IMG/VR virus record: IMGVR_UViG_3300005663_003086
Span: 1 to 35,946 of that record
Strand: one strand, 5' to 3'
Length of the DNA: 35,946 bases
DNA from: a virus
Under the pieces are notes generated by a model. The model worked only from the letters and a program-made list of their open reading frames with translations, searched no databases and had not been told where the DNA came from. The position numbers were made by a program, and so were the translations under genes. Shown here piece by piece: positions 1 through 8,900 of this stretch; within the stretch, counting starts at the first letter, position 1; each line of letters starts with the position of its first letter.

Positions 1-591
1 TTAAAGAGCTCGTTCTGCCGCCAGAGTCAAAACTTCACCACTGGCATCATCAATCACCGCCTGGGCATCAGCCAAATCAGCCAGCGCCTGCGTCAGTGCC
101 GGGTTAGTGATTGTTACGGGGTCACCACTTTCATCCACCGATTCAATGGTAGTGGCTAGCGGTTCAACCGCTGTCACTGGCGGCACATACGTCTGAGTGA
201 CCTCGCCTGTCTCCGGATCAGTTTCTTCCGGTACCTCAGCAACCGCATCACGCCCGTCGATCATCAATTCCAGCTCTGCTTTTCGGCGTACTGCGTGCTC
301 GTAGGCAATCGTGGTAATCAGGAGCTCGTTCTTCACCTCGTCAGCCAATCGCCTTTGGTAGCAGGTCTGCTTATCGCTGATGAAGTCAGACAGCAGCACA
401 TCGTTCTGCGCATACTGCGGGAATGTTTCTGGGTCCAGACTCGGCTTGATCTGCATAAAGTCACGCAGGTTGTCCTGCACTTCCTTGCGCCACTTCTTCT
501 GCAATTCCCGGTCCCAGCGCCGCTGGAGTTCCTGTGGTGTAAACGTCACTGAACCCATCAAATCTACATGACTATCAGCAAAAGTAATCAT
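1..591 (-). CDS. Tail-fibre-adjacent protein, possible fibre assembly chaperone
   Basis: A 196-residue protein of unknown function, the last gene of the head-tail operon; its stop codon is the first base of the window. The ATG at 591 overlaps the fibre stop codon (ATGA), so translation is probably coupled; an in-frame TTG two codons upstream is less likely because a GA-rich ribosome site suits the ATG. Seen: a charged, Arg/Lys/Glu/Gln-rich N-terminal half (residues about 15-60), then an acidic Pro/Thr/Val-rich stretch and a helical Ala/Asp-rich C-terminus. No signal peptide or membrane segment. In many tailed phages the gene after the fibre encodes a fibre assembly chaperone, and this placement is the only argument for that role. 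It could equally be a small tail-tip component. Confidence 0.55.
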   Translation of the reverse strand: MITFADSHVDLMGSVTFTPQELQRRWDRELQKKWRKEVQDNLRDFMQIKPSLDPETFPQYAQNDVLLSDFISDKQTCYQRRLADEVKNELLITTIAYEHAVRRKAELELMIDGRDAVAEVPEETDPETGEVTQTYVPPVTAVEPLATTIESVDESGDPVTITNPALTQALADLADAQAVIDDASGEVLTLAAERAL

Positions 592-3500
592 TCCCAACCC
601 TCCGTCTCGAATACCACTTCGACCGTGTTACCGTCAGCCGGATCAACTGCTATCTCCGTCCAGTAGCCGAATCCATCGTATTTGAGCACCCAATCTTTCG
701 ATGCCCCTAGATGCAAGAACTCTCGCTCGTCATATACAGCAATTGGCGTCGCGCCCCGGGCTGCTGCCATCTCCGCGGGGTTCGCGGGGTCGGGGAATTG
801 GTTCCGCTCACCCGTAGCGTCACCGGTGTATTGAATAGAGAACCGTTTGACAGTCCTCCTCAGCTCACCCTCACGCAGATTCCGCGCCGGCACAGACACC
901 TTCAGCCCGGTACTGCCACCCACCACAATCTCACCGCGCTCACCAACGCCGACGGTTGCGATAGTACCAACCGTTGACGCCTGACTGCTGATACGTGCTG
1001 TGTTGGTGGATCGGTAGACAGTCGAGCTGGTTGCGCTCAGTGTCTGACCTGATCGGGTGATAAAGTCTGCTGCTACTGCTGCGGCAGGTTGAGTGGCATT
1101 GCCGTTGTCGATCATGGCTTTCATTGTGCGGCACCAGTGCTTTGCCTGATCCTCTGACCATGCGGTGCCGGTTTGAGGTGTGAAAGCCGCTATTGATCCG
1201 GCGCACGGTAATGTGTTATTGATTCTCACCCCAACCTTAATAGCAGATTCGGCGAACGCGGCCGGTGTGTATGAGCCTGTGCCGACTACCTGACCATCAA
1301 CCATGAGCGAAACGCTTCCGGTCGCAGTATGAATAAGTACGGCGAAGTGCCATTTATCGTCCGCATATGAACCAGCCGAGGTCACAGCTGAGCTGGCGCC
1401 GGTGTAAAATGAAATAACTCCGGAGCTGGCAACATACAAGTAACGCTCTTCCTGCGACACATTAAAATCACCCGCACCTATCAACGCAGTATCAGACCCC
1501 GCCGCCACCTTGAATACCACAGGCCAAGTAAACGCCACGCCACTTACATTCAGCGCAGCATTTGAACTGCTCAGATAGTTTGTGGCACTGAAACCACTGT
1601 ACGCAGCAATAGCACCGGGCAGGGAGTTGATGGCTGTGCGGGCGAGGGAGCCAACTACGGCAAAGTTGTTGGAGTTGCCGGAGCGGTCTGCTGTGACTTC
1701 TTTCAGTGACACGCTTGAGCTGGCAAACGAGTCTCCCGCTTCAGTGCTGTTCGCATAGAAGTAGATATATACTGTTGTGGTTAGAGCAATGAACGAAACT
1801 TCAAACAACTGGTCTGTGACTGATAACGTTTGTGTTGCGCTTTCACCCATACCAACGACACTTGTTGAAACGACAGCCACATAGCCAACTCGCGCTATTC
1901 CCAAAGGCTGTCGGTAGTTAGCACTTAACTTATACGTCTTACCAACTGTCAAGCCTGTGAATGGCCCGCCTGTGTTAGACCTAATAACGCATCCTGCTGT
2001 TGCCCCCGCAATTCGTTCCCACACAAGCTCGCCGCCCGTTACAGCTATGTTTTGAGCGTTACCCACAGATAGCCAATTACTTGCTGTGTCTGTACTGAAG
2101 TCAGGATTTGCAGCAAGCTCAGTATCAGCAATCGCCCCCGTAGTCGTATCACACATCACAGCAGCAGTACCCGCGCCGTCGATATAGGGGCCGGTGTTGA
2201 AGTTGCTGCCGATTTTTTGGATCAGGGATTTGGTGGGTTCGTTGGGGTTGGGGCGTAGGAGGTCTATGCCGGTGGAATATGTGATGGCCAGTTCATCCCC
2301 CGTTGTAAACACCCTCATAGTGTCATCATTGGCTGAAAAGCCGGGAGTGGTGACTATGCTATAGCCAGTACCATTGAAGCCGCCCACTAACTCGTCAACG
2401 GGACCAAAATCATACAGAGTGCGATTAGATACGAAGCGGAATCCGTATAATCGGTTTTCAAGGAAGCCGACAAACGTAAAATTATTGACGAGACCGCCGC
2501 TAAGAATCGTACCATCAGGCTTAATAACAAATGCCCCGCTACCTGACGCCCCTGCAACATACCCTATCGGCTCACCACTGACAGGATCAATAGGGGCATC
2601 ATCGGCGATGCAGGTGGCTAGGGCGTTGACGTTGCTACTGGGTAAAACTTCTGTTGTAGAAATGGTCTTGTAGCTTGACGCCTGATTTCCAAACACTAAT
2701 GGTGACGCCCATTTCCACTTTGCAGTGGCGTTTAATGCTGTTGCTGTGCCATTAGCGAAATCAAGGAAAAACGCACCGGTGGCGACGCTATCATTTGGGC
2801 CTGCCGCCCGCAACTTACTGAACATTAACGTACTGCCATGCATGGCAATAGAGTTAATGGGGTAGGCGCCGCCGCCAGTAATGAATGTGTCACCCCAATT
2901 GTTGTTGATGCTGCTCGGTGTATCGAACTCTCCCCACAATGGGCTCCCAGCAACCGTAGCATCATGGATTAACAATCGCTGTCCTGCCCCAGTACCGATG
3001 GCAGCAATCACAACTTCAGCCGGAAAATCCACCTGCCCCGCTGCATAAATCCGGGTCGATGCCGGCGTGCCAGTAGCAGTAATCTTCTCCCAGAACTTTG
3101 TCGCGATATTATAGAAATACTCACCCACCAGCCCGCCTGCTGATACCGCTGCTGCTACGGTCGAATACTGGCCCTTGGCTGGCGTGTTCTGGCCTACCAG
3201 CACTGAAGGCTTTGTCGGGTCGTACCATGACAGCCCGCGTCCACGGGTGCGCCATGAACCGATATTGCTGACGTAGATGGCCTTTTGCACTGAGGCGTAG
3301 TTGAACTGCGCTTCGATGGCAGCTATGGCGTCGTTGCTGACGATCTGAGCGGCTTCTTGGGCCTTGGCTGCTGCCGAGGCTGCGAATGTACTAGCCAATT
3401 CAAGATTAGTAGCAGTCAGATCCATGATGTTCTGCGAGGTCTGCTCGACCGAGAACTCCACCTCAGCCACATAAGTAGCCAACGTGGTGAAATTGGCACT

Positions 3501-3593
3501 CAGCTGCTGCCACTTTTCAATATAGCCGGTGCCGTCATCGTAAGGGTTGTCGTCTTTGTCAAACTCAATAGCGGTAAAAGTGGGCACTGGCAT
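588..3593 (-). CDS. Tail fibre / receptor-binding protein with lectin-like domain
   Basis: A 1001-residue fibre-type protein. The N-terminal 100 residues are helical with Gln/Ala-rich heptad-like spacing and probably join the tail tip. Residues about 130-480 are repetitive beta-rich sequence rich in Gly, Asn, Thr and Ser. Residues about 490-640 resemble a carbohydrate-binding beta-sandwich, beginning with an 'NPDFSTD..NW' type motif. Residues about 680-830 look like a LamG/concanavalin A-like domain (pattern 'W..F....G....L..DG..VGT'). The distal third carries a further tip domain. The start is supported by AGGAG seven bases before the ATG. It lies after the distal tail genes and overlaps the next gene by four bases. 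Fibre identity rests on length, composition and position; the sugar-binding role is inferred from the fold-like patterns. Confidence 0.8.
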   Translation of the reverse strand: MPVPTFTAIEFDKDDNPYDDGTGYIEKWQQLSANFTTLATYVAEVEFSVEQTSQNIMDLTATNLELASTFAASAAAKAQEAAQIVSNDAIAAIEAQFNYASVQKAIYVSNIGSWRTRGRGLSWYDPTKPSVLVGQNTPAKGQYSTVAAAVSAGGLVGEYFYNIATKFWEKITATGTPASTRIYAAGQVDFPAEVVIAAIGTGAGQRLLIHDATVAGSPLWGEFDTPSSINNNWGDTFITGGGAYPINSIAMHGSTLMFSKLRAAGPNDSVATGAFFLDFANGTATALNATAKWKWASPLVFGNQASSYKTISTTEVLPSSNVNALATCIADDAPIDPVSGEPIGYVAGASGSGAFVIKPDGTILSGGLVNNFTFVGFLENRLYGFRFVSNRTLYDFGPVDELVGGFNGTGYSIVTTPGFSANDDTMRVFTTGDELAITYSTGIDLLRPNPNEPTKSLIQKIGSNFNTGPYIDGAGTAAVMCDTTTGAIADTELAANPDFSTDTASNWLSVGNAQNIAVTGGELVWERIAGATAGCVIRSNTGGPFTGLTVGKTYKLSANYRQPLGIARVGYVAVVSTSVVGMGESATQTLSVTDQLFEVSFIALTTTVYIYFYANSTEAGDSFASSSVSLKEVTADRSGNSNNFAVVGSLARTAINSLPGAIAAYSGFSATNYLSSSNAALNVSGVAFTWPVVFKVAAGSDTALIGAGDFNVSQEERYLYVASSGVISFYTGASSAVTSAGSYADDKWHFAVLIHTATGSVSLMVDGQVVGTGSYTPAAFAESAIKVGVRINNTLPCAGSIAAFTPQTGTAWSEDQAKHWCRTMKAMIDNGNATQPAAAVAADFITRSGQTLSATSSTVYRSTNTARISSQASTVGTIATVGVGERGEIVVGGSTGLKVSVPARNLREGELRRTVKRFSIQYTGDATGERNQFPDPANPAEMAAARGATPIAVYDEREFLHLGASKDWVLKYDGFGYWTEIAVDPADGNTVEVVFETEGWE

Positions 3594-3594
3594 A

Positions 3595-4452
3595 TCAGTT
3601 CTCCTGGAAATTGATGCTGATGGTGAATCGCCGGGCGTTCACGTTTCGCAGGGCAGAACGTGATTTCACGATGCACATCATTGAATGATCGCGCTCAAGC
3701 TTGCCGCCGCGCTCGGGAAACAGGCTGACGAAGATCTCGTTGTACATGGAGGTATTGCGGACAAAGTCCGCCCAGGTGCTGCGCTCTGAGTCGAGCACCC
3801 TGGGCAATTGGATGTTGATCAGACGTCTAATCACGCCCGGATCCGATCGGCCGCTGCCGCCCGCTGTGAGCTCGTGGGTGCTGGTGTCCAGGTAGTCCAG
3901 TTCGTAGCCGAACTGAAAATTGCGCTGTGGCGATATCGCCTGGCCAAACACCAGTCGATTGAAATCAATGTAGCCATCGGGATTGCCCTCGCTGATCACC
4001 ACGATCTCGCCGGACTGGGCGGCCACAGAGCCAAACCAGGTGACGCTGTACACCCGATCCCAGTCGTCAAACGCGGTGGCGGTAAAGTTGTCGATGCCCC
4101 AGTTCACCTCACCGGCCGTCTTGGGTACGAGCGCTTCAAGGAACTCCGTTTCAAAAAGGGATCCCGTTTTCTCAGGTCCGGACCACAGCCGCACTTTCCA
4201 CTTATCACCCACCCGTAGGTTGTGGCCATCAAGCACTACGGCCGAGATGCGCTTACGTGCCGGCAGCTCAAAGCCGATGGTGACGCCGTCTTCATCGATG
4301 GCCGTGCTGCGAAACGACAGGGTGCGATTGCTGTTCTGGACATTCTCGATCGGCATGGTCGCGATGTTGTCGAGCTCAGGCGTGGCAGTCAGCGTGGCCA
4401 CGCGCGCCAGATTCTCTGTGATCACCCGTATCTGTGAATTTGCTATCGCCAC
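3595..4452 (-). CDS. Distal tail protein
   Basis: A 285-residue protein with a predicted beta-sandwich N-terminal half: residues about 45-90 follow a discoidin-like pattern (aromatic/hydrophobic strand, 'PARKRISAVVLDGHNL'). The rest is mixed with Trp-rich strands. No enzyme motif, membrane segment or signal peptide was seen. The start is GTG, chosen because a GAGG ribosome site lies eight bases upstream; it overlaps the end of the 485-residue tail gene by ten bases. It sits between the tape measure/hub region and the fibre, where siphoviruses keep distal tail and tail-tip components. The specific role (distal tail ring, fibre adaptor or hub cap) is not readable from sequence. Confidence 0.65.
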   Translation of the reverse strand: MAIANSQIRVITENLARVATLTATPELDNIATMPIENVQNSNRTLSFRSTAIDEDGVTIGFELPARKRISAVVLDGHNLRVGDKWKVRLWSGPEKTGSLFETEFLEALVPKTAGEVNWGIDNFTATAFDDWDRVYSVTWFGSVAAQSGEIVVISEGNPDGYIDFNRLVFGQAISPQRNFQFGYELDYLDTSTHELTAGGSGRSDPGVIRRLINIQLPRVLDSERSTWADFVRNTSMYNEIFVSLFPERGGKLERDHSMMCIVKSRSALRNVNARRFTISINFQEN

Positions 4453-5900
4453 AACGTCAACCTCGCTCGTCCATCGGTGAAAACGCTGTCTGTGTCATAG
4501 ACAACGCAGTTGATGCCGGCATCGAAACCGTAGCGATCGGCAATCAGTTTGACCGTGCTACCCAGGGCATACTGGTAAAGCACCGCATACACCTGCAGGT
4601 CGAACTTGTAGCGCTCAACCGCGTGCAGGGCCATGAGTTGAGCCAGGCGCTCTGCAGCGTCGGCCTCAAGCGTCAGTGTGGTGCCGATCAGCTCGGGCTC
4701 AGTGGCCAGCGGATGAACGCCGGTGACCGCGTTGGCATCCTCGACAATCGAATACTCGCGGCCTAGGGTGGCGCGCTCAGTGGCGGTGACCAGCGTGTCC
4801 AGGGACTCCTGCACGGTCCAGTTGCGCCGATACCCAAGACGGCCGCGCTTCCAAGGCAGCTCAGTGGCGCTGGCCACCAGCGTATCCATGCGGTAGTCAT
4901 CCGGGCTTATGGTGATGCCGGCACTCTCGGTCGGATCTGCCAATAACACGACGGTGATCGCGCCAGCTTCGGTGCGCGAGAGCTTGGCGCCGATCGACTC
5001 CAGGATCATATCGATCGCCTGGCGCGCCGTAGTCGAGCCATTGATATACAGGTTGTGCTGCCAGGTGATTTCAGTGTCCAGCGCGGTAAACGCTGAGGCA
5101 TCGTAAAACTCTGCCGGCAGATCGGTGCGCTCGGTGATGATGTGATCGATGATCTCGCCAGCTTTGAGCAGCGGGGCCCCGCTGATCTTCGCGCCAGTGC
5201 AGTCCACCGTGATGTTGCCCACCGGTGCGCCGGCCAGCGTGATCGTGCCGGCCGCCAGATCCGCTGTATGCGACACAGGACCCTTGCCGTTGTCTTTCAC
5301 CAGGTCAACGCTATCGATCGCGATATCGCTCACCTGGTAGACGTGGGTGGCACCATCAAGCAGCACCGGTGAGACGTTAAAACACTCGCCATAGCAGATT
5401 GGCAGGTAGTCGCCGGCATTGGGCCCAGAGGCCACGGTCGAGCCTTGCACCGGCTGGTCAAGGAAGTCTTCTGGCTCGCGCATCTTGAACAGCAGCTCAT
5501 CGATGCCCCGGCCGTACCGGGTTTTGATCACGCCAATAAACACCAGGCGAAAATCTGCATACTCCCAGGAGGGATCACCGTAGAGCAGGCGCACCTTGCG
5601 GCCGTCCCACTTGTACTGGGTCAACCAGTGGTCACGCTCGCCAGCGGTGTTGTCGATGATCAGCTCACCGCGCGCCGGCCGGCCGGAACCGAGCGTACGC
5701 CTGGCGCTGGGCACTCCTTTCAGATAGTCGGGGTACGGGCGATGCTCAACCCCGTCAGACCAGTTTGTGTTGTAACCTCGATCACTGATATACGCCGTGC
5801 CCACACTTTCGGTGACCGTGTCGTAATAGTCCATTTCGGCCAGCAGCACCTTGGGCGCTTGCGATCGTAACCAGGCCAGATACTGAGCATCGCTTATCAT
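4443..5900 (-). CDS. Tail-tip / hub-like protein
   Basis: A 485-residue tail protein directly after the tape measure. The start ATG at 5900 overlaps the tape-measure stop (ATGA). Residues 1-160 contain Tyr/Trp/Asp-rich beta strands, including a 'RPARGELIIDNTAGERD' segment like those in siphoviral tail-tip proteins. The middle (about 160-260) is Gly/Val/Thr-rich beta sequence, and residues about 270-480 again look like hub domains. No enzymatic motif was identified. In siphoviruses the gene after the tape measure usually encodes the distal tail protein or the tail-associated hub, so the call is by position and general composition. It probably contacts the tape measure and carries the fibre adaptor encoded next. 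Confidence 0.65.
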   Translation of the reverse strand: MISDAQYLAWLRSQAPKVLLAEMDYYDTVTESVGTAYISDRGYNTNWSDGVEHRPYPDYLKGVPSARRTLGSGRPARGELIIDNTAGERDHWLTQYKWDGRKVRLLYGDPSWEYADFRLVFIGVIKTRYGRGIDELLFKMREPEDFLDQPVQGSTVASGPNAGDYLPICYGECFNVSPVLLDGATHVYQVSDIAIDSVDLVKDNGKGPVSHTADLAAGTITLAGAPVGNITVDCTGAKISGAPLLKAGEIIDHIITERTDLPAEFYDASAFTALDTEITWQHNLYINGSTTARQAIDMILESIGAKLSRTEAGAITVVLLADPTESAGITISPDDYRMDTLVASATELPWKRGRLGYRRNWTVQESLDTLVTATERATLGREYSIVEDANAVTGVHPLATEPELIGTTLTLEADAAERLAQLMALHAVERYKFDLQVYAVLYQYALGSTVKLIADRYGFDAGINCVVYDTDSVFTDGRARLTLWR

Positions 5901-8900
5901 GCTGCGCGCTCCTCCATTTCCCTGGTCAACCGATCCACGCTCTCGGAGATCTCCCGAGCGGCCCCTGCAAACGCCTGACGCTGCTCTGAAGACACATCGC
6001 GGTTCTGGTCAACCAGTTCAGCCAGTAGCGCTGTCTGTGCCTCCACGGCCTTCACGAATCGCTGCACGTCCGCTGAGCTGCCAGCACCTGTGACCCGGTC
6101 AACGATCGCATCACGCAGCTTGCTCGCACGCGGGCGGTCAAAGATGATTTCCTCTTTATGGATCGCAGCAAACTGATCACTGTCGACCCGGTCGGTACCG
6201 ACCGCAAATGAGGCATAACCGTACTTGGCCGCCAGCGCGAGGATCTCCGCCTGGCTGTAGCCGCTGGCCTGAGCCAGTTGTCCGGATCCAACACCGTTGG
6301 CGATCGCCGCATTGTAAATCGCACCTACCGCCTCGGCTTCGGTCGCGGCCGACCCATTCAGAGCCGCTACGGTTGCTGCGATCTCTGCATTACTCAGACT
6401 TGTGTTAACCACGCTTTGGTAGTCAGACACGCTGCCCAGACCGTTCTGGCCCAGGTATTGGTTAGCGGCGTTGGTGGCCACCGGGTTCTTCGCAATCTGA
6501 TCGGCAATCAGTTGGACCGCTGTGCCTTGAGCCAGCATTGCCTGGATCATCGCGCCCATCGCATCAGCCAGCGACTGAATGTTATCGCCCAGCATGTTCG
6601 GGTGTTCAGACAGCGCGGTCACCGCTTCAATCGCGGCCGCAATACCACCATCACTCAGGTCGCTGAGTTTTGGCATCAGGCCCAGCGCGTTGACGATGTC
6701 CTGGGAGAGCAGGCCGAAGTTCGCGCCCTGCTGCAGGATGGCCAGCATGCCGTCGCCGATCAGGCCCTGCAGTTCAAGCGCGATCTCGGCCGGCAGGTTG
6801 GCAAACAGCACTTTCAGATTCACCAGTTCACCGACGATCTGCTCGCCCATCAACTGCTCAATCCGGATCATCTCAGCCTGCAGCTCGCGAAGCTCAGCCA
6901 CATAGGTGGCCGCAAACTCGCCGGCCGCAAATTCACCTGGTGATTGCGCCTGGCCCAGCAGCGCGCTGATCTCCTGCAGCTTGGCCAAGTTGGCATTGAA
7001 TGCGGCCACACCACTTTCAGAGCTGGCCAGGGCAGTCTGATTCAACCGGGCAAAGGCGTCGAAGTAGCCTGTGGCTTCCTGAGCAGCGCCGAGATCTCCG
7101 GAGATGGCACGCTGATACACATCATCAAACTGCTGCTGCGCCAGTGTCAGACGGTCTGCCACCGACAGGGGGGACAGGTCACCGGTCATCAGCTGATTGA
7201 TGTAATCATCAATGCGCTTGGCGGTATCGAGCTGCTGCTGGTAGTGGTTCATCTTCTCTTCGTGCAACTGCTGCTCAAGTTTCAGCTGCTCGTTGTAGTT
7301 GGCCAGGATCTCCTGGCGCAGCGCATCCACGCTTTCCAGCTGCTCATCCAGGGGACCGGTGCGAAGGCGCGATCGCAAATCCACTGCGCCGTTGCCGGTG
7401 AGTTTGAATATGTCATTGTGGATATCGCCGGCAACACGCGCGGCCTGGGTGCGCAGGAACCGGTACTCATCCACCAGATCACTGGCCGCTTCGATCTGCT
7501 CGGCCATGGCCTGGGCTCGCACGTCGGCCAGCTCTTTCTCCTGCTCTATCAGCAGCGCCAGTGCGTTGCCGGCCTGTACCAACTCCAGCACGTTGACCGC
7601 ATCCAGGCTCTGCTTGACTGAGTCAAAATATTCGCGGAATTGAGCGACGCTGGTGAAGTCATCCAGGCTCAGGTTCAGCGCGTCAAACTGCTCTGTGACG
7701 GCGCTACGCAAACGCGTAGTGACGTTGGTCAGCACATCAGACTGATCGGCGATCGACTGGCTGAATGCGCCTGTGGTGGCGGCAAGGTTCTCGATGCCAC
7801 CAGCGGCCTCGGCCAGCTGCTGGGCAAACTCGAAAGTGACATCACCCAGGATATCCAACTGACCCGACTGCACCAGTGAGTCCAGCGCCAGCACTTCCTG
7901 GAACTGCGCGAGGATCTCGTCAGCAGATCCGGTGGCCGCTCGCAGCGCCTGGGTCACGCCATCGCTCAGACCCTCAATGTGGTTGATCAGCTGCTTGCTG
8001 AAGCTGCCAAACAGCGCGTCCAGGGCTTCCTCAGAATCGGCATCCTCACCAGCGCGCATGCCAAAGAAACTGCCCTGGCTGTAGCCGTAATCAGCCGAGG
8101 TGCCAGAGAGCGTCGCCCGGCTCATGTCAATCGAGCCACCGGCCGCACGCGTCAGCTGCGTGATGAACGCATCAATCTCAGCCGCCTTGGCTGTGATCGC
8201 ATCGGTCGCTTCCTGGTCACCGCGCCGGTTGATCTTGTTCACCTGCAGGCCGCTGGCAAAGGTCTCAGTGCCAGTGTAGTAGCTACCGCGTACCGAGTCG
8301 CGATTGGTGTCAAAACCCACGCTCATGCGCTTGTAACCATCACCGCCGAACATCGCATCCAGGGCGCCACCGGCCATTGCGCCCAGGAAGGTGCCCACAC
8401 CTGGGATCACCGAGCCGAGCACCGCACCGGCCATGGCGCCGTAGTTGCTCTGCGCTTGTTTACCAAACACAGCCTCACCAACGGCCGTGCCGATCGCGCT
8501 GCCCGCGATGCCGGCGAAGAGGTTTGCACTCAGGTTCTTCAGGCCAAAGTTGAATGACTTGGCGCCCTCGCTGATCAGCTGGCCACCTTCGTAAACCGCT
8601 GCTGAGTTCTGCACGAGTGAGGCGTTCAGCACGCTGGAGACGCCACCGCCGACCAGCGCTGCCAGCTGGCCATAGTTGACTGAACCACCACTGGCAGGAT
8701 CGCCTGGGGCTGCGCCTGGCGCGGCCGGGGTAAAGACACTACGCAGCGAGTTGGCCATGTCCATGCTGGCCACACTGGCCATCGTGCGGCGCATGATCGC
8801 CACAATCGACTCACCCAGGGTCTCCAGGTTGAACTTGCCTTTTTCAAGGATCTGGTCGAAGTAGTCGGTCCAGCTTCGCTGCAGATCCTCCAGCATGTTC

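Noticed and set aside
6278-6943. Rightward 221-codon open frame inside the tape measure gene
   Set aside because: The region is fully coding on the minus strand as the tape measure; the rightward frame is rich in His, Arg and Gln as expected for an antisense shadow of GC-rich DNA.
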